A stretch of 64,000 bases of DNA from Nostoc sp. JL33 (GTDB lineage Bacteria > Cyanobacteriota > Cyanobacteriia > Cyanobacteriales > Nostocaceae). Below are positions 18,257-26,791 of the stretch, one piece after another. Location of the stretch: positions 1 through 64,000 of the forward strand of contig NZ_JABXKP010000082.1 of the NCBI RefSeq assembly GCF_017114985.1, written 5' to 3'. The translations under genes were made by a program, and so were the position numbers. Within the stretch, counting starts at the first letter, position 1. Each line of letters opens with the position of its first letter. Below the pieces are notes generated by a model. The model was given only the letters and a program-made list of their open reading frames with translations, made no database searches and was not told the origin of the DNA.

Positions 18257-18517
18257 GTGTTTACTTCAACCTTACTCGCTGCTGCAACCACACCTCTGCA
18301 ATGGAGTCCGACAGTTGGGCTGATTATAATTCTCGCTAATATCCTTGCCATTGCCTTTGGTAAATCTACCATCAAGTATCCCAATGCAGAACCAAAACTA
18401 CCCTTAGGCAATTTCTTAGGTGATTTTGGTTTACCAGCCTTTTTAGCAAGTGCCGCCTTTGGTCATATCTTAGGTGTGGGCGCTGTCTTAGGGCTGCATA
18501 ACCTGGGAAGAATTTAG
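18257..18517 (+). CDS. psaK: Photosystem I subunit X, PsaK
   Basis: An 86-residue thylakoid membrane protein with two transmembrane helices (about 19-38 and 57-79) joined by a loop containing KSTIKYPNAEPKLPLGNFLG, and a C-terminal FGHILGVGAVLGLHNLGRI, all characteristic of PsaK. It sits at the edge of photosystem I, binds chlorophyll and helps attach antenna. The GTG start has AGGAG nine bases upstream. A clear terminator follows, so it is monocistronic. Confidence 0.95.
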   Translation: MFTSTLLAAATTPLQWSPTVGLIIILANILAIAFGKSTIKYPNAEPKLPLGNFLGDFGLPAFLASAAFGHILGVGAVLGLHNLGRI

Positions 18518-18567
18518 CTTCTTACCCAAGTTAGCCTTTATTTGATGATTCTTTTGTCTCCAACTTT

Positions 18568-18600
18568 GAGCCAGAAAGTTAGTTCTCTGGCTCTTTTTTA
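18568..18600 (+). terminator. psaK: Rho-independent terminator of psaK
   Basis: GAGCCAGA, ten-base loop, TCTGGCTC, then TTTTTTA, about 50 bases after the psaK stop codon. Confidence 0.85.
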
Positions 18601-18734
18601 TCGTAAATTAAAGGGTTTAAGCCCTCAACTCTTGGAGACGCACTCGCGTTCGTCTACACGTAGCTTCAGTTTCAGTTGGGGTTTAAATAAGAGTCTGAAA
18701 CTCTCTTTATCTTTTACTGGACTACCTCCCTAAC

Positions 18735-19010
18735 TTAGAGGTTCCCTACATAACTTAGAGCTTCCCTACTAGAGGAGAAATGTCGAGTTATGGAGTATGA
18801 TGGGGCACTTTCTGGACTTCCTTGATCATTTGGCCAAATTTTCAAGTAGTAATCCTTGTTATCATCGCTAGACCATAATTCATAATGGTATTTACCTTCT
18901 ATCCCATTGCTTGTTAAGTAGTCAGCTAGTGCTGTATTTGATGTAGACAGAAAGCTAAATACAGTTAAAACAGGAATTACAGCTACTTTTAGGATCTGGA
19001 TTAATTTCAT
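18735..19010 (-). CDS. Small exported hypothetical protein
   Basis: 91 residues with a signal peptide ending in NTALA before Asp30 (classical AxA site). The mature part of about 62 residues is polar and aromatic (HYELWSSDDNKDYYLKIWPN) with no cysteines or recognised domain. The last codons lie in a short direct repeat, TAACTTAGAG with TTCCCTAC, that continues past the stop. It is probably periplasmic or secreted, and its function is unknown. Confidence 0.55.
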   Translation of the reverse strand: MKLIQILKVAVIPVLTVFSFLSTSNTALADYLTSNGIEGKYHYELWSSDDNKDYYLKIWPNDQGSPESAPSYSITRHFSSSREALSYVGNL

Positions 19011-19138
19011 AAATGCACAAAAAACTTATTTTTGAGATTTTGTTAAACATCTCATTTATTTATAGCTTCAGTATTTATATAAAAACATCTGTAATTATAC
19101 CTTAATAAACTAAGTATGTAGCGGTTAGGAGAGGGCAA

Positions 19139-19322
19139 CTAGGGCGTGTTCTCAAACTTGTTATATCCTGAAAAGCTTGCGAACAATCGACTCAAGCAAT
19201 TTTGGGGTATTGCTAGCTGATATGAAAAAATTGCAGCAAATTATACAGCTATGCTAGCGATCGCACCAGAAAAAGTTGGCGCATCCATTCTTTTATGGTC
19301 GTAGTTTTAAAACACGCCCTAG
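19139..19322. mobile_element. MITE-like element, 184 bp, IS5-like ends
   Basis: Terminal inverted repeats CTAGGGCGTGTT / AACACGCCCTAG enclose a non-coding interior with a HIP1 octamer. An additional outer inverted repeat GGTTAGGA / TCCTAACC lies at 19123-19130 and 19323-19330. The GGGCGTGTT terminus is typical of IS5-type elements in cyanobacteria, so this may be an internally deleted derivative. Confidence 0.65.
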
Positions 19323-19357
19323 TCCTAACCTTTGTCTTTTTTGCAGCTGTGTGTAAT

Positions 19358-20098
19358 CTAACTCTTAACGAATGTCCACTCTAATACCTTGATGGGGGCT
19401 TCTTGTAGTGCTTGAGTTAATTCGGCGCTGCTCTCAAATTTTACCTGGGAGATATCGCAGGCTTCGACGTTGACTGTGAATTTATCCTCCTCGAAGGGCC
19501 AGGGTTTGACAACAACCAAGTTATCACTGCGCTGCATGATATCATAGCGCTGACCTTCAGGGCCTTTGCTAATTTCTAAAAACCGCTCATCGTCAGGTAA
19601 TTCCTGCTGACAGAGAATCAGAGAAAGGCGATCGCACCATTGCATAAATGCATAGGCTGGATCAACTTCCTCCTTTTTGATGCCCAGTTCTTTGCGCCAA
19701 CGTTGCTGATTTTGAAGTTGTTCATCCAAAAGTTTGTCTAGTTTGGAAGACTTACCCCGGCTGGACTCATTTAAACGGCTGATGTGCATGGAAATTAATA
19801 GAGCCACCCATCGTCCACGGTAAAGGGCATTCTTTGCCAGTTCAGCCAATTTATCGACACCGGCATCTATATCGGCATCTGAACTGAGGGTGAAGTCCTT
19901 TGGCGCACCCGCTTGGGTCAGAATATCTTCTTCCCACTCTTTTTCTAGGTCATCGTGATGGGAAATTGCAGCTATCGTTTCATATAACCTTGCTGGAGCA
20001 TCTTTACGTCGCCATTGTCCAGCCAGTTGAGCTGCTAATAAAGCATGGGCACGATGATAAATGACTTCCCAACCATTTGGCGTAGCGTTGACAATCAC
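19358..20098 (-). CDS. DUF3891 family protein
   Basis: 246 residues. The N-terminal half has conserved histidines in YHRAHALLAAQLAGQW and AAISHHDDLEKEWEE, an arrangement resembling metal-dependent HD-type hydrolases. The C-terminal part (residues about 175-240) is beta-rich. This fits DUF3891, whose biochemical function is not established. No membrane segment or signal is seen. It is monocistronic, with repeats on both sides. Confidence 0.75.
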   Translation of the reverse strand: MIVNATPNGWEVIYHRAHALLAAQLAGQWRRKDAPARLYETIAAISHHDDLEKEWEEDILTQAGAPKDFTLSSDADIDAGVDKLAELAKNALYRGRWVALLISMHISRLNESSRGKSSKLDKLLDEQLQNQQRWRKELGIKKEEVDPAYAFMQWCDRLSLILCQQELPDDERFLEISKGPEGQRYDIMQRSDNLVVVKPWPFEEDKFTVNVEACDISQVKFESSAELTQALQEAPIKVLEWTFVKS

Positions 20099-20262
20099 AA
20101 AAAAAATCTCCTGATTCTGAGTTTTGATTTTGAGTCGAATTAATTGCTGAATTCAGAAACGTCGGGGTAGATAATGAAGGGGCGATCGCTCTGAATTTTT
20201 GAGTGTGGCTGAATATTTATAGCCATTCTCATTTGAGTGTAATACTCAAATACTTAGCTGAA

Positions 20263-20297
20263 ATTCCCGACTTTTGTCATAAGTCGGGAATCTTTTT
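20263..20297 (+). terminator. Hairpin with T run on the plus strand
   Basis: ATTCCCGACTT, seven-base loop, AAGTCGGGAAT, then CTTTTTG. It lies between two minus-strand genes with no plus-strand gene upstream. Near-identical stems occur at 17942-17972 and 44887-44917, so it may be a recurrent terminator cassette. Confidence 0.6.
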
Positions 20298-20420
20298 GTT
20301 CACTAGATGTAGCTAAACAATCCAACAATTGCTAAACAAGGTGGGCTATTTACCCACCGGATAATTGGGAGTTTTCAAGAATCTCCCAAAAATCTCTTTG
20401 CTTCAAATCAACCTATGGAA

Positions 20421-21113
20421 TTAGGAGTGACTTTGTAGCGGATCAGCAATATATTTGAATGTTGGCTCAGAATTCCAAGGGCCACGCTCATCTTTACCAT
20501 CACCGTTTGTAGATAGGTTGTAGTAAAGAGCAACAGTTTCATCTGGCTTAACATTACCAAAGAATGGATCAGTCAACTTACCTAGTGAATCTAGAGCTTT
20601 CATAAACATCTGGGTATGAGAAATTTCTCGTGTTAACAGATGGACTAAAGTCTCTTGGGTTCCTTTGTCAGTTGCCAACTTAATCAATTCTTCGTAAGTC
20701 TGACGAGCGCCAGCTTCTGCTGCAACGTTAGCTCTTAAATCACGCACTACATCTCCACCCTCATTCAAGTAAGCAGCAGTCCAAGCCTGACCTTGACTAT
20801 CTAGAAAATGAGGCCCAATCCCTCGGACTGCAAACAGGGTACTCTTATAAGCCTCTGTTTGATCCACATTTTTAGTATGAGCTTCGATGAGTTTACCAAC
20901 CATTTCTAAATGGCTGAATTCCTCGATCGCAATGTCTTGCAGCATGTCTCTAATGCCAGCATTTTCCACATGGAATGATTGAACCCAATATTGAAGTGCT
21001 GCACTAAGTTCTCCAGTCGCACCGCCAAACTGCTCTAAAAGTAACTGAGCAAAACGAGGGTTTGGTTCAGTAACCTTAACTGTATGAATAAGCTCTTTCT
21101 TGTGAAAAAACAT
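20421..21113 (-). CDS. Manganese catalase
   Basis: A 230-residue non-haem catalase of the ferritin-like superfamily. Dimanganese ligands can be assigned: Glu35 in GELSAALQYWVQS, the E65xxH68 of IEEFSHLE, Glu133 in AAEAGARQTYE, and E163xxH166 in REISHTQMF. It disproportionates hydrogen peroxide in the cytoplasm. Its length and lack of the long C-terminal extension resemble Anabaena KatA/KatB. It is not obviously in an operon; the upstream gene on this strand is a broken GlsB-like sequence. Confidence 0.92.
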   Translation of the reverse strand: MFFHKKELIHTVKVTEPNPRFAQLLLEQFGGATGELSAALQYWVQSFHVENAGIRDMLQDIAIEEFSHLEMVGKLIEAHTKNVDQTEAYKSTLFAVRGIGPHFLDSQGQAWTAAYLNEGGDVVRDLRANVAAEAGARQTYEELIKLATDKGTQETLVHLLTREISHTQMFMKALDSLGKLTDPFFGNVKPDETVALYYNLSTNGDGKDERGPWNSEPTFKYIADPLQSHS

Positions 21114-21285
21114 AGATTTACACTTCCAAAAATTGTGATGTTACAGAAAGTATCAGCTATTTTATTGTCTCCCAGTATTTTTCCAGACAGAGCTAATTTG
21201 ATATTTGATAGCTTCTTAATCTGGTGAACTAGAAGACTAATAAAATACAGTAGTTATGTCAGCGTTGATAACTGCCAATTAGCGA

Positions 21286-21585
21286 TTAGGCATTGCTGTT
21301 TCTTCTGATTAATCCCCACAGAGAAATAGCAACAATTGCGCCAAGCACAGCCACTAAAATACCTGGAAGAGTTAAACCAGCGCCAGCCGCAGTAATTTCC
21401 AGAGTTGCTGTTGTAGAAAGGTAAACAGACTTTCACCGACCAAAGCACCAATGATACCTAAAATCATTGTGGAGAGAATTTCACCGCCTTGATAGCCAGT
21501 ATAAATAGCTTTAGCGTAGGCGTAAGCCCGCCGTAGGTATCGCACCTGCCAAAAGTCCTAAAACTACCCAAGCAATAATACTCAT
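21286..21585 (-). pseudogene. GlsB/YeaQ/YmgE (transglycosylase-associated) protein, broken
   Basis: Reading the minus strand gives MSIIAWVVLGLLAGA, then a repeat insertion with a stop, then KAIYTGYQGGEILSTMILGI, then, after a frameshift at about 21425, ITAAGAGLTLPGILVAVLGA followed by IVAISLWGLIRRNSNA and a stop. Together these make an almost complete three-helix small membrane protein of the GlsB/YeaQ/YmgE family. Two lesions exist: a short interspersed repeat (21514-21544) that introduces an early stop, and a one-base shift. The protein would be non-functional unless the sequence has errors. Confidence 0.75.
21514..21544. repeat. Short interspersed repeat inside the GlsB-like pseudogene
   Basis: GCGTAGGCGTAAGCCCGCCG then TAGGTATCGC. 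It interrupts the conserved AGA-KAI junction of the GlsB-like frame. Confidence 0.8.
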
Positions 21586-22174
21586 AACTCCCTCAACAAT
21601 CTCACTTGTATCTAAGTTATCAACTCTGATTCCAAATTGTTTCTACCAGATGGGATAAATGCTAAATCCAAAAGTTAGACAAAAAACTTTACATCAAGAT
21701 GGGATTAAAATTGGCATTTCTAGCATAAATATGTTAACCAAAAGTTTTGCCAGATAAATCAGGAATTATTGAATACATAAGTCTGGATATTCTTTGCTAT
21801 AGAGATAGATACTAATAAATTAATCAATCTATGTTTTTTATATCTATCTTAAGATGGAAAAATATGATCTAACTTTTTGGAGATGCGTTAAAGTAATTCG
21901 CAATTCCTAATGATGCTCTCTAGGAGAGGCTCCGCCAACGTGTAGCTTGCTTTTTTGCAGGAGTACGAATAATCGCTAACGTAATTCGTAATTATTTAAA
22001 TCTCCTCAACCGTTATTTTCAAGGTAGATTAAGGGGATAATAAACTGTTCCACATTTAACTTGCATAATTATGGCGGGCTTTCCGGCCCACCCCACAAGA
22101 GTTTGATTTAACCCGATTATGCAATTTAGGCGTTTTTCAGCTTATCTATCTAGCAACTATTTGCAAAAGTGGTA
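21586..22174. other. Gene-free region between pseudogene and hemN
   Basis: AT-rich with a short interspersed repeat (around 21918-21955, AGGAGAGGCTCCGCCAACG) and GGCGGGCTTTCCGGCCCACC near 22073. No coding sequence is supported. Confidence 0.5.
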
Positions 22175-23557
22175 TCAAATGGCGCGAGAGAATTTTGTCT
22201 CTCGTGTTCTTGTATGACTATCAAATATAACGGCAATATTTCTGACTAGTAATCTACCGATGTCTGTAATCTGGATCTGATTTTTTGATAAACTGACTAG
22301 ACCATCGGCTTCTAGTGGTTTTAACGCCTCTAGTTCCTCAGAAAAATATTCATCAAAATTGATATGATATTTGTTTTCAATGTCTTGTTTGTGAAGCTGA
22401 AAGTGAGACATAATACCCATGATCACATCCCGTCTGATGATGTCATTTTGAGTAAGTTTGATACCTTTACTAACAGGTAATGCACCTGCTGCAAGTGTCT
22501 GATAATAATCCTTTAATTCCTTGTGGTTTTGAGCATAAGCATCTTCTAGCATACTGATGGATGTAGCACCAAAACCAAATAGTTCTGCCTCAGCGTGGGT
22601 AGTGTAGCCCTGGAAATTGCGTTTAAGAGTGCCATTGCGTTGAGCGATCGCTAGTTCATCATTAGTTTTAGCAAAATGATCCATCCCAATAAATAGATAT
22701 TGGTTATTCGTCAATTCTTCAATGGTCATTTTCAAAATCTCTAACTTTTCCTCTGCTGAGGGTAGCGCCTCTTGAGGAATATTTTTTTGTGTCGGTTTGA
22801 GCCACGGTATATAGGCAAAGTTAAAGACAACAATTCGGTCAGGGTCTAACTCAACAGTCTTTTTCAACGTTTCCCGAAATGTCTCGCGGGTTTGATAGGG
22901 TAAACCATAAATCAGGTCTACATTCACACTTTCAAACTTAGCTTCTTTAACCCAACTCATGACATCAAATAGCATTTCTTCTGGCTGAACACGATTAATA
23001 GCTACTTGAACTTGGCGATTAAAATCTTGAATGCCAAAACTAATACGGTTAAATCCTATCTCTCTGAGAAAGAAAATGTAGTTTTTATCGATATAGCGGG
23101 GATTAATCTCAATTGAGATTTCTGCTTGTGGATCGATGTTGAAATAGCGATTGATGTTTTTCCATAAAACTTCTACTTGGTCAAGTTCCAAGTAATTAGG
23201 AGTACCACCTCCCCAGTGGATTTGCAGCACTTTTCTGTCTGGATCGATTAAAGCTGCGGTGTTTTTGATGTCTTGAACCAAAGACTCCACGTAAGGTTTA
23301 GCAATATTCTTGTTGTTAGAAATTACCGTATTACAGCCGCAGAAGTAGCAAGCACTTTGACAAAAGGGGATGTGGAAATATAAACTCATAGGAGTTTTGC
23401 GTTGATTTGAGGCTGCGATCGCATCCTTAAAATCAGTTTCGGTGAATGTTTCGCTTAACTCTGTAGCGGGCGGGTAACTGGTGTATCTGGGTGCGCGAGT
23501 GTCGTACTTTTGAATCAGATCCAGATCAAACTTGACGCCAGGTAATAGAAAAACCAT
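22175..23557 (-). CDS. hemN: Oxygen-independent coproporphyrinogen III oxidase HemN
   Basis: About 460 residues, a radical SAM enzyme converting coproporphyrinogen III to protoporphyrinogen IX without oxygen. The cluster motif is Cys66-QSA-Cys70-YF-Cys73 followed by GC, then the SAM-binding WGGGTPNYL. The C-terminal HemN domain (TTHAEAELFGFGATSIS) is complete, and length fits true HemN rather than the HemW family. I chose the ATG starting MVFLLPG because GGAAAG lies nine bases upstream. It follows the heme oxygenase gene on the same strand. In Synechocystis the homologous trio chlAII-ho2-hemN is induced at low oxygen. Confidence 0.93.
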   Translation of the reverse strand: MVFLLPGVKFDLDLIQKYDTRAPRYTSYPPATELSETFTETDFKDAIAASNQRKTPMSLYFHIPFCQSACYFCGCNTVISNNKNIAKPYVESLVQDIKNTAALIDPDRKVLQIHWGGGTPNYLELDQVEVLWKNINRYFNIDPQAEISIEINPRYIDKNYIFFLREIGFNRISFGIQDFNRQVQVAINRVQPEEMLFDVMSWVKEAKFESVNVDLIYGLPYQTRETFRETLKKTVELDPDRIVVFNFAYIPWLKPTQKNIPQEALPSAEEKLEILKMTIEELTNNQYLFIGMDHFAKTNDELAIAQRNGTLKRNFQGYTTHAEAELFGFGATSISMLEDAYAQNHKELKDYYQTLAAGALPVSKGIKLTQNDIIRRDVIMGIMSHFQLHKQDIENKYHINFDEYFSEELEALKPLEADGLVSLSKNQIQITDIGRLLVRNIAVIFDSHTRTRETKFSRAI

Positions 23558-23581
23558 TGAGTTGCTTTCCAATGAATTTAT

Positions 23582-23610
23582 GGGGGGAGTGGGGAGTGGG
23601 GAGTGAGGGG
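23582..23610. repeat. GGGGAGT heptamer repeat
   Basis: Degenerate GGGGAGT units in the gap between the heme oxygenase and hemN genes, the same family as the array at the left window edge. Confidence 0.7.
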
Positions 23611-23636
23611 GATGAGGGAGATGACAAATGACAAAA

Positions 23637-24353
23637 TTAATCAGCCACTGCTACTTCAGTACTACCTGAATTTTGAGAACGAGTTAGGCTATTAAAGAGA
23701 ACTTGACCGAGTGCTTTAATTAAACTTCCCTCTAACTCCTGAGCCATCTGTAAATTGAACCCAAAGGCATTATTAGCTTCTACAACAATCCGTTCTGCTG
23801 TTATATCATCAATGGGTAATGCATTTAATGCCTGACGATACTTATCCTTAAATGCCTTTTTGTCAGGAATTTGCTCAAAATTGTAAAAGGACGTGCCTTC
23901 GTAGCCAGAAAGCTTCAGGGCTGACTGAGCAACTTTTTGTAGCATTTGACCCCCAGAAAGATCGCCCATGTAGCGAGTGTAGGCATGACCTAGCAATAAG
24001 GCTGGTTCACTAGCAGAAATTTCCCGAATGCGGTCAATGTACTTTTGGGCAGCAGATGAGGGTGTAACTTGCTCTCTCCAATTATCCCCATAATAGAACA
24101 CCATGTCTTTTTCGAGCGAGGATTGGCGATTAAGTTCCAGAAAGTAAACTGCACTAATCACAGGATGGTCTATATGGCTCTCTAATGCTGCTTCTAGTTC
24201 GCTGTACACGTAATATAAGTTGCTTAAGAACTTGGCAAAGCAGTCTCTATCCACAACTCCTTTGAGAAAACATTTCATGAATGCCACATTTTCTGCTGAT
24301 GTGTGGGCTTGTTGAGTTCCAGAGCGCAGTTTGATGGCGAGATTGCTACTCAT
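23637..24353 (-). CDS. ho: Heme oxygenase (biliverdin-forming)
   Basis: About 238 residues. Cleaves heme to biliverdin IX-alpha, the precursor of phycobilins, using ferredoxin. The proximal ligand is His17 in QQAHTSAEN; the distal helix has YTRYMGDLSGGQML. I chose the ATG beginning MSSNLAIKL because GGAAG sits just before it and this is the usual cyanobacterial N-terminus. Its position upstream of hemN and opposite acsF suggests the low-oxygen HO2 isoform. A C-terminal tail of about 20 residues after the catalytic domain is variable in the family. Confidence 0.92.
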   Translation of the reverse strand: MSSNLAIKLRSGTQQAHTSAENVAFMKCFLKGVVDRDCFAKFLSNLYYVYSELEAALESHIDHPVISAVYFLELNRQSSLEKDMVFYYGDNWREQVTPSSAAQKYIDRIREISASEPALLLGHAYTRYMGDLSGGQMLQKVAQSALKLSGYEGTSFYNFEQIPDKKAFKDKYRQALNALPIDDITAERIVVEANNAFGFNLQMAQELEGSLIKALGQVLFNSLTRSQNSGSTEVAVAD

Positions 24354-24615
24354 TGTTACTTCCTTCATGTTCAAGCGCAAGGTTTCTGGGCAGTCACCGA
24401 CTCAGGGTGTCTGCCAGGGCCAGCTCAAAGATTGTTATTCTAGGTTTAGAGAGGATCTGCATCACTTTATCCAACAAGTACCACTGCCGATGCAAATCCC
24501 AGCTATTTTTATTTCTCCTAAGATTATTTAACTATTTATATTTGTATAACGATTAAGTTATTAATATTTATTTATTGTTTGACGAGCCATGAGTCTGAAT
24601 ACACAATTTCTATTT

Positions 24616-24984
24616 CTAACCAGTACCAAGGTTCAAAGCTGTAACTTCGCCTGCATCGTTAATTAACGTCACAGAGCCAGGAACTAAAGATTGCAGTAAA
24701 CCGTTAATGTGAATAATTAATGGTAGTAGGTAATCTGGGCGCGTACTCTTTGCATCCAGCACTACAACCTGTAACGTAAGACACTTCAAATTTTGTTGAT
24801 ATGGCAAGTTCTTATCTGCTGTAACGAAAATATCAAAAGGATGCGCCTCTGCCAATGCTAAAAGCTCTCGGTCTTTCACACCGCGCCAGCCCATATCCTC
24901 CACATTTTGCACCAAGTGTCCTGCATCCACAAGTGGTTTCTTGAGTTTCTTGCTCAACAGATTCTCATCAAGTAGAATCAGCAC
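24616..24984 (-). CDS. DUF5615 PIN-like toxin candidate
   Basis: About 122 residues from a GTG start preceded by AGGAG ten bases upstream; an ATG at 25020 is an alternative. The N-terminal ILLDENLLSKKLKKPLVDAG and the later FDIFVTADKNLPYQQNL are the two acidic strands of the DUF5615 PIN-like fold, which resembles VapC-type nucleases. The start lies inside the upstream DUF433 gene (about 17 bases overlap), a typical antitoxin-toxin order. Nuclease activity is inferred from fold resemblance only. Confidence 0.75.
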   Translation of the reverse strand: MLILLDENLLSKKLKKPLVDAGHLVQNVEDMGWRGVKDRELLALAEAHPFDIFVTADKNLPYQQNLKCLTLQVVVLDAKSTRPDYLLPLIIHINGLLQSLVPGSVTLINDAGEVTALNLGTG

Positions 24985-25219
24985 CAGCAGTTCGCTCCTG
25001 AACCAGCATTGCTTTTGCAATCACTTCCAAAACTAGCAATACCTGAGCCTGCAAATGTGGGAAATCTTCTAAGAATTCGGCCAAGCCTGCTTCACCTTCG
25101 AGATAGTCGAAAAAGGTTTGCAATGGAACTCTCGTTCCGACAAAGACTGGAGTTCCGCTCATTATCTCTGGATCAGAGTGAATAATTCGTCGGTCACGTA
25201 AAATCTTTTGAATATCCAT
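24968..25219 (-). CDS. DUF433 antitoxin-like protein
   Basis: About 83 residues with the DUF433 signature: IIHSDPEIMSGTPVFVGTRV then PLQTFFDYLEGEAGLAEFLE, a small winged helix domain. DUF433 proteins commonly precede DUF5615 PIN-like genes and are thought to be antitoxins. I chose the ATG beginning MDIQKIL; a longer start at 25273 adds 18 residues unlike the family. The pair sits between divergently placed low-oxygen tetrapyrrole genes, where a shared regulatory region might otherwise be expected. Confidence 0.78.
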   Translation of the reverse strand: MDIQKILRDRRIIHSDPEIMSGTPVFVGTRVPLQTFFDYLEGEAGLAEFLEDFPHLQAQVLLVLEVIAKAMLVQERTAGADST

Positions 25220-25393
25220 CGTCAAGGTATTTGCATCTAGCAAAAGTAATGATGTGTCATTAGTTATGCACAAAGTTTAGCTTAGGCAGTAAGCTTATTT
25301 CTCACAATTTACTTTCAATAATTTAACTGATGTCCTCAATAGTCTATTTATGGTTATATAACTTTTGAGGCATAAATAAATAAAAGGATTCTT

Positions 25394-26470
25394 ATGGTTA
25401 AGTCTCTGGAAACCTCCCAATCTGAGTTGCTGAAACCAGGTGTAAAAGCACCTGTTCAGGAAACATTATTAACACCCCGGTTTTACACCACTGACTTTGA
25501 AGCTGCGGCGCAGTTGGATATTTCGACGCAGGAAGCGGAGTTACTGGCGATTGTAGAGGAGTTACGAGCAGACTATAACCGCGATCATTTTGTACGTGAT
25601 GAAGAATTTAAGCAGTGTTGGGATCACATTGATGGGGAAACACGCGTTGCCTTTATTGACTTTTTGGAACGTTCCTGCACTTCCGAGTTTTCGGGATTTC
25701 TGCTGTTCAAAGAATTATCGCGTCGTCTGAAAAACCGCAATCCCATTCTGGCAGAAGCATTTAATTTTATGGCACGCGATGAAGCACGCCATGCGGGATT
25801 TTTGAATAAGTCAATGGCAGATTTTAATCTTTCCCTTGACTTAAGTTATTTAACCAAAAATCGCACTTATACCTTCTTTCCGCCAGAGTGGATTATTTAC
25901 ACAGTCTACCTATCTGAGAAAATTGGCTACTGGCGCTATATTTTGGTGTATCGGCACATGGAAAAACATCCAGAACATCAAATTTATCCTCTGTTCCGCA
26001 AGTTTGAGAGTTGGTGTCAGGATGAAAATCGACATGGAGATTTTTTCAAAGCGCTGCTGCGATCGCAACCTCAATTATGGAACAATTGGAGAGCTAGATT
26101 GTGGGTGCGTTTCTTTTTGCTGACTGTTTTTGCGACTCACACCTTGACAGTATTTGAACGCGCCACGTTTTATCAATCCATTGGGATAGATCCGCGCGAA
26201 TATAATACTAAAGTCATTGAAGAGACGAATAACACTGCCGCCCGCGCATTTCCCCTGATTTTAAATACAAATCACCCAGAGTTTTTCCGGCGGTTGGAAA
26301 AGTGTTCTGACCTTAATCTGAAAATAGCAGAGATTAACAACAGCGATCGCTCACCAGTTGTCAAATTCTGCCAAAAATTACCCTTGATAGCCTCCATCGT
26401 TGGGCATCTATTGCAGACTTACCTAATCAAACCCGTTGATGCTGAATCATTGAGAGGGACAGTTCATTAG
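25394..26470 (+). CDS. acsF: Mg-protoporphyrin IX monomethyl ester cyclase AcsF/ChlA
   Basis: A 358-residue diiron oxidative cyclase that forms the isocyclic ring of chlorophyll. Diiron ligands lie in ARDEARHAGF (E130xxH133) and WCQDENRHGDFF further on. Length and the C-terminal FCQKLPLIASIVGHLLQ fit the cyanobacterial family. AAGGA precedes the ATG. Given the neighbouring heme oxygenase and hemN, this is probably the microoxic isoform (ChlAII). Its stop codon touches an interspersed hairpin repeat that could serve as terminator. Confidence 0.93.
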   Translation: MVKSLETSQSELLKPGVKAPVQETLLTPRFYTTDFEAAAQLDISTQEAELLAIVEELRADYNRDHFVRDEEFKQCWDHIDGETRVAFIDFLERSCTSEFSGFLLFKELSRRLKNRNPILAEAFNFMARDEARHAGFLNKSMADFNLSLDLSYLTKNRTYTFFPPEWIIYTVYLSEKIGYWRYILVYRHMEKHPEHQIYPLFRKFESWCQDENRHGDFFKALLRSQPQLWNNWRARLWVRFFLLTVFATHTLTVFERATFYQSIGIDPREYNTKVIEETNNTAARAFPLILNTNHPEFFRRLEKCSDLNLKIAEINNSDRSPVVKFCQKLPLIASIVGHLLQTYLIKPVDAESLRGTVH

Positions 26471-26550
26471 ACATAGGCGTGAACAAGAATGTAGAGACGT
26501 AGCAGTGCTACGTCTCTACAAGGGTTTTGAATTACGCATATTTAATTTCC
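26468..26550. repeat. 83-bp hairpin element, copy 1
   Basis: Starts at the acsF stop codon (TAGACATAGG), contains the palindrome TGTAGAGACGTAG CAG TGCTACGTCTCTACA, and ends in TACGCATATTTAATTTCC. A diverged copy in the opposite orientation lies at 61327-61409 just after the lytic transglycosylase gene, so both copies follow stop codons and may act as terminators. Confidence 0.8.
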
Positions 26551-26597
26551 AAAGTGCTTTTCGTCCACACAGGAATGCAACACCCAAGAGATAACTT

Positions 26598-26789
26598 TTA
26601 GCTAGTTGGGTGCAGCGGTTTGCCATGCTGCCGACTGGGTTGTTTGAGTGGCTGTGAAATGATCTGCCGACTACTTACAGCTTGCTTTTGTCGCAAATCA
26701 TCACAAATTGCTTGTAAGTCGTAGTTGAAAGCCTTTGCCTGTTCTTCTCGAATTCTATAAATCTCTTCAAGAATTTCATCTTTCCACAT
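26598..26789 (-). CDS. Small antitoxin-like protein
   Basis: 63 residues from the ATG beginning MWKDEILEEIYRIREEQAKA. Proteins of this form (MWKDxIxEExRxxREE) accompany PIN-domain toxins in cyanobacteria and are presumed antitoxins. The start follows the stop of the broken PIN gene by two bases, giving a toxin-antitoxin order. The C-terminus (KQPSRQHGKPLHPTS) is low-complexity. Since the toxin is truncated, this may be an orphan antitoxin. Confidence 0.6.
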   Translation of the reverse strand: MWKDEILEEIYRIREEQAKAFNYDLQAICDDLRQKQAVSSRQIISQPLKQPSRQHGKPLHPTS

Positions 26790-26791
26790 AT

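Noticed and set aside
24616-25219. Regulatory gene for the low-oxygen tetrapyrrole cluster (MarR/ChlR-like)
   Set aside because: The two small genes are DUF433 and DUF5615 and have no MarR features.
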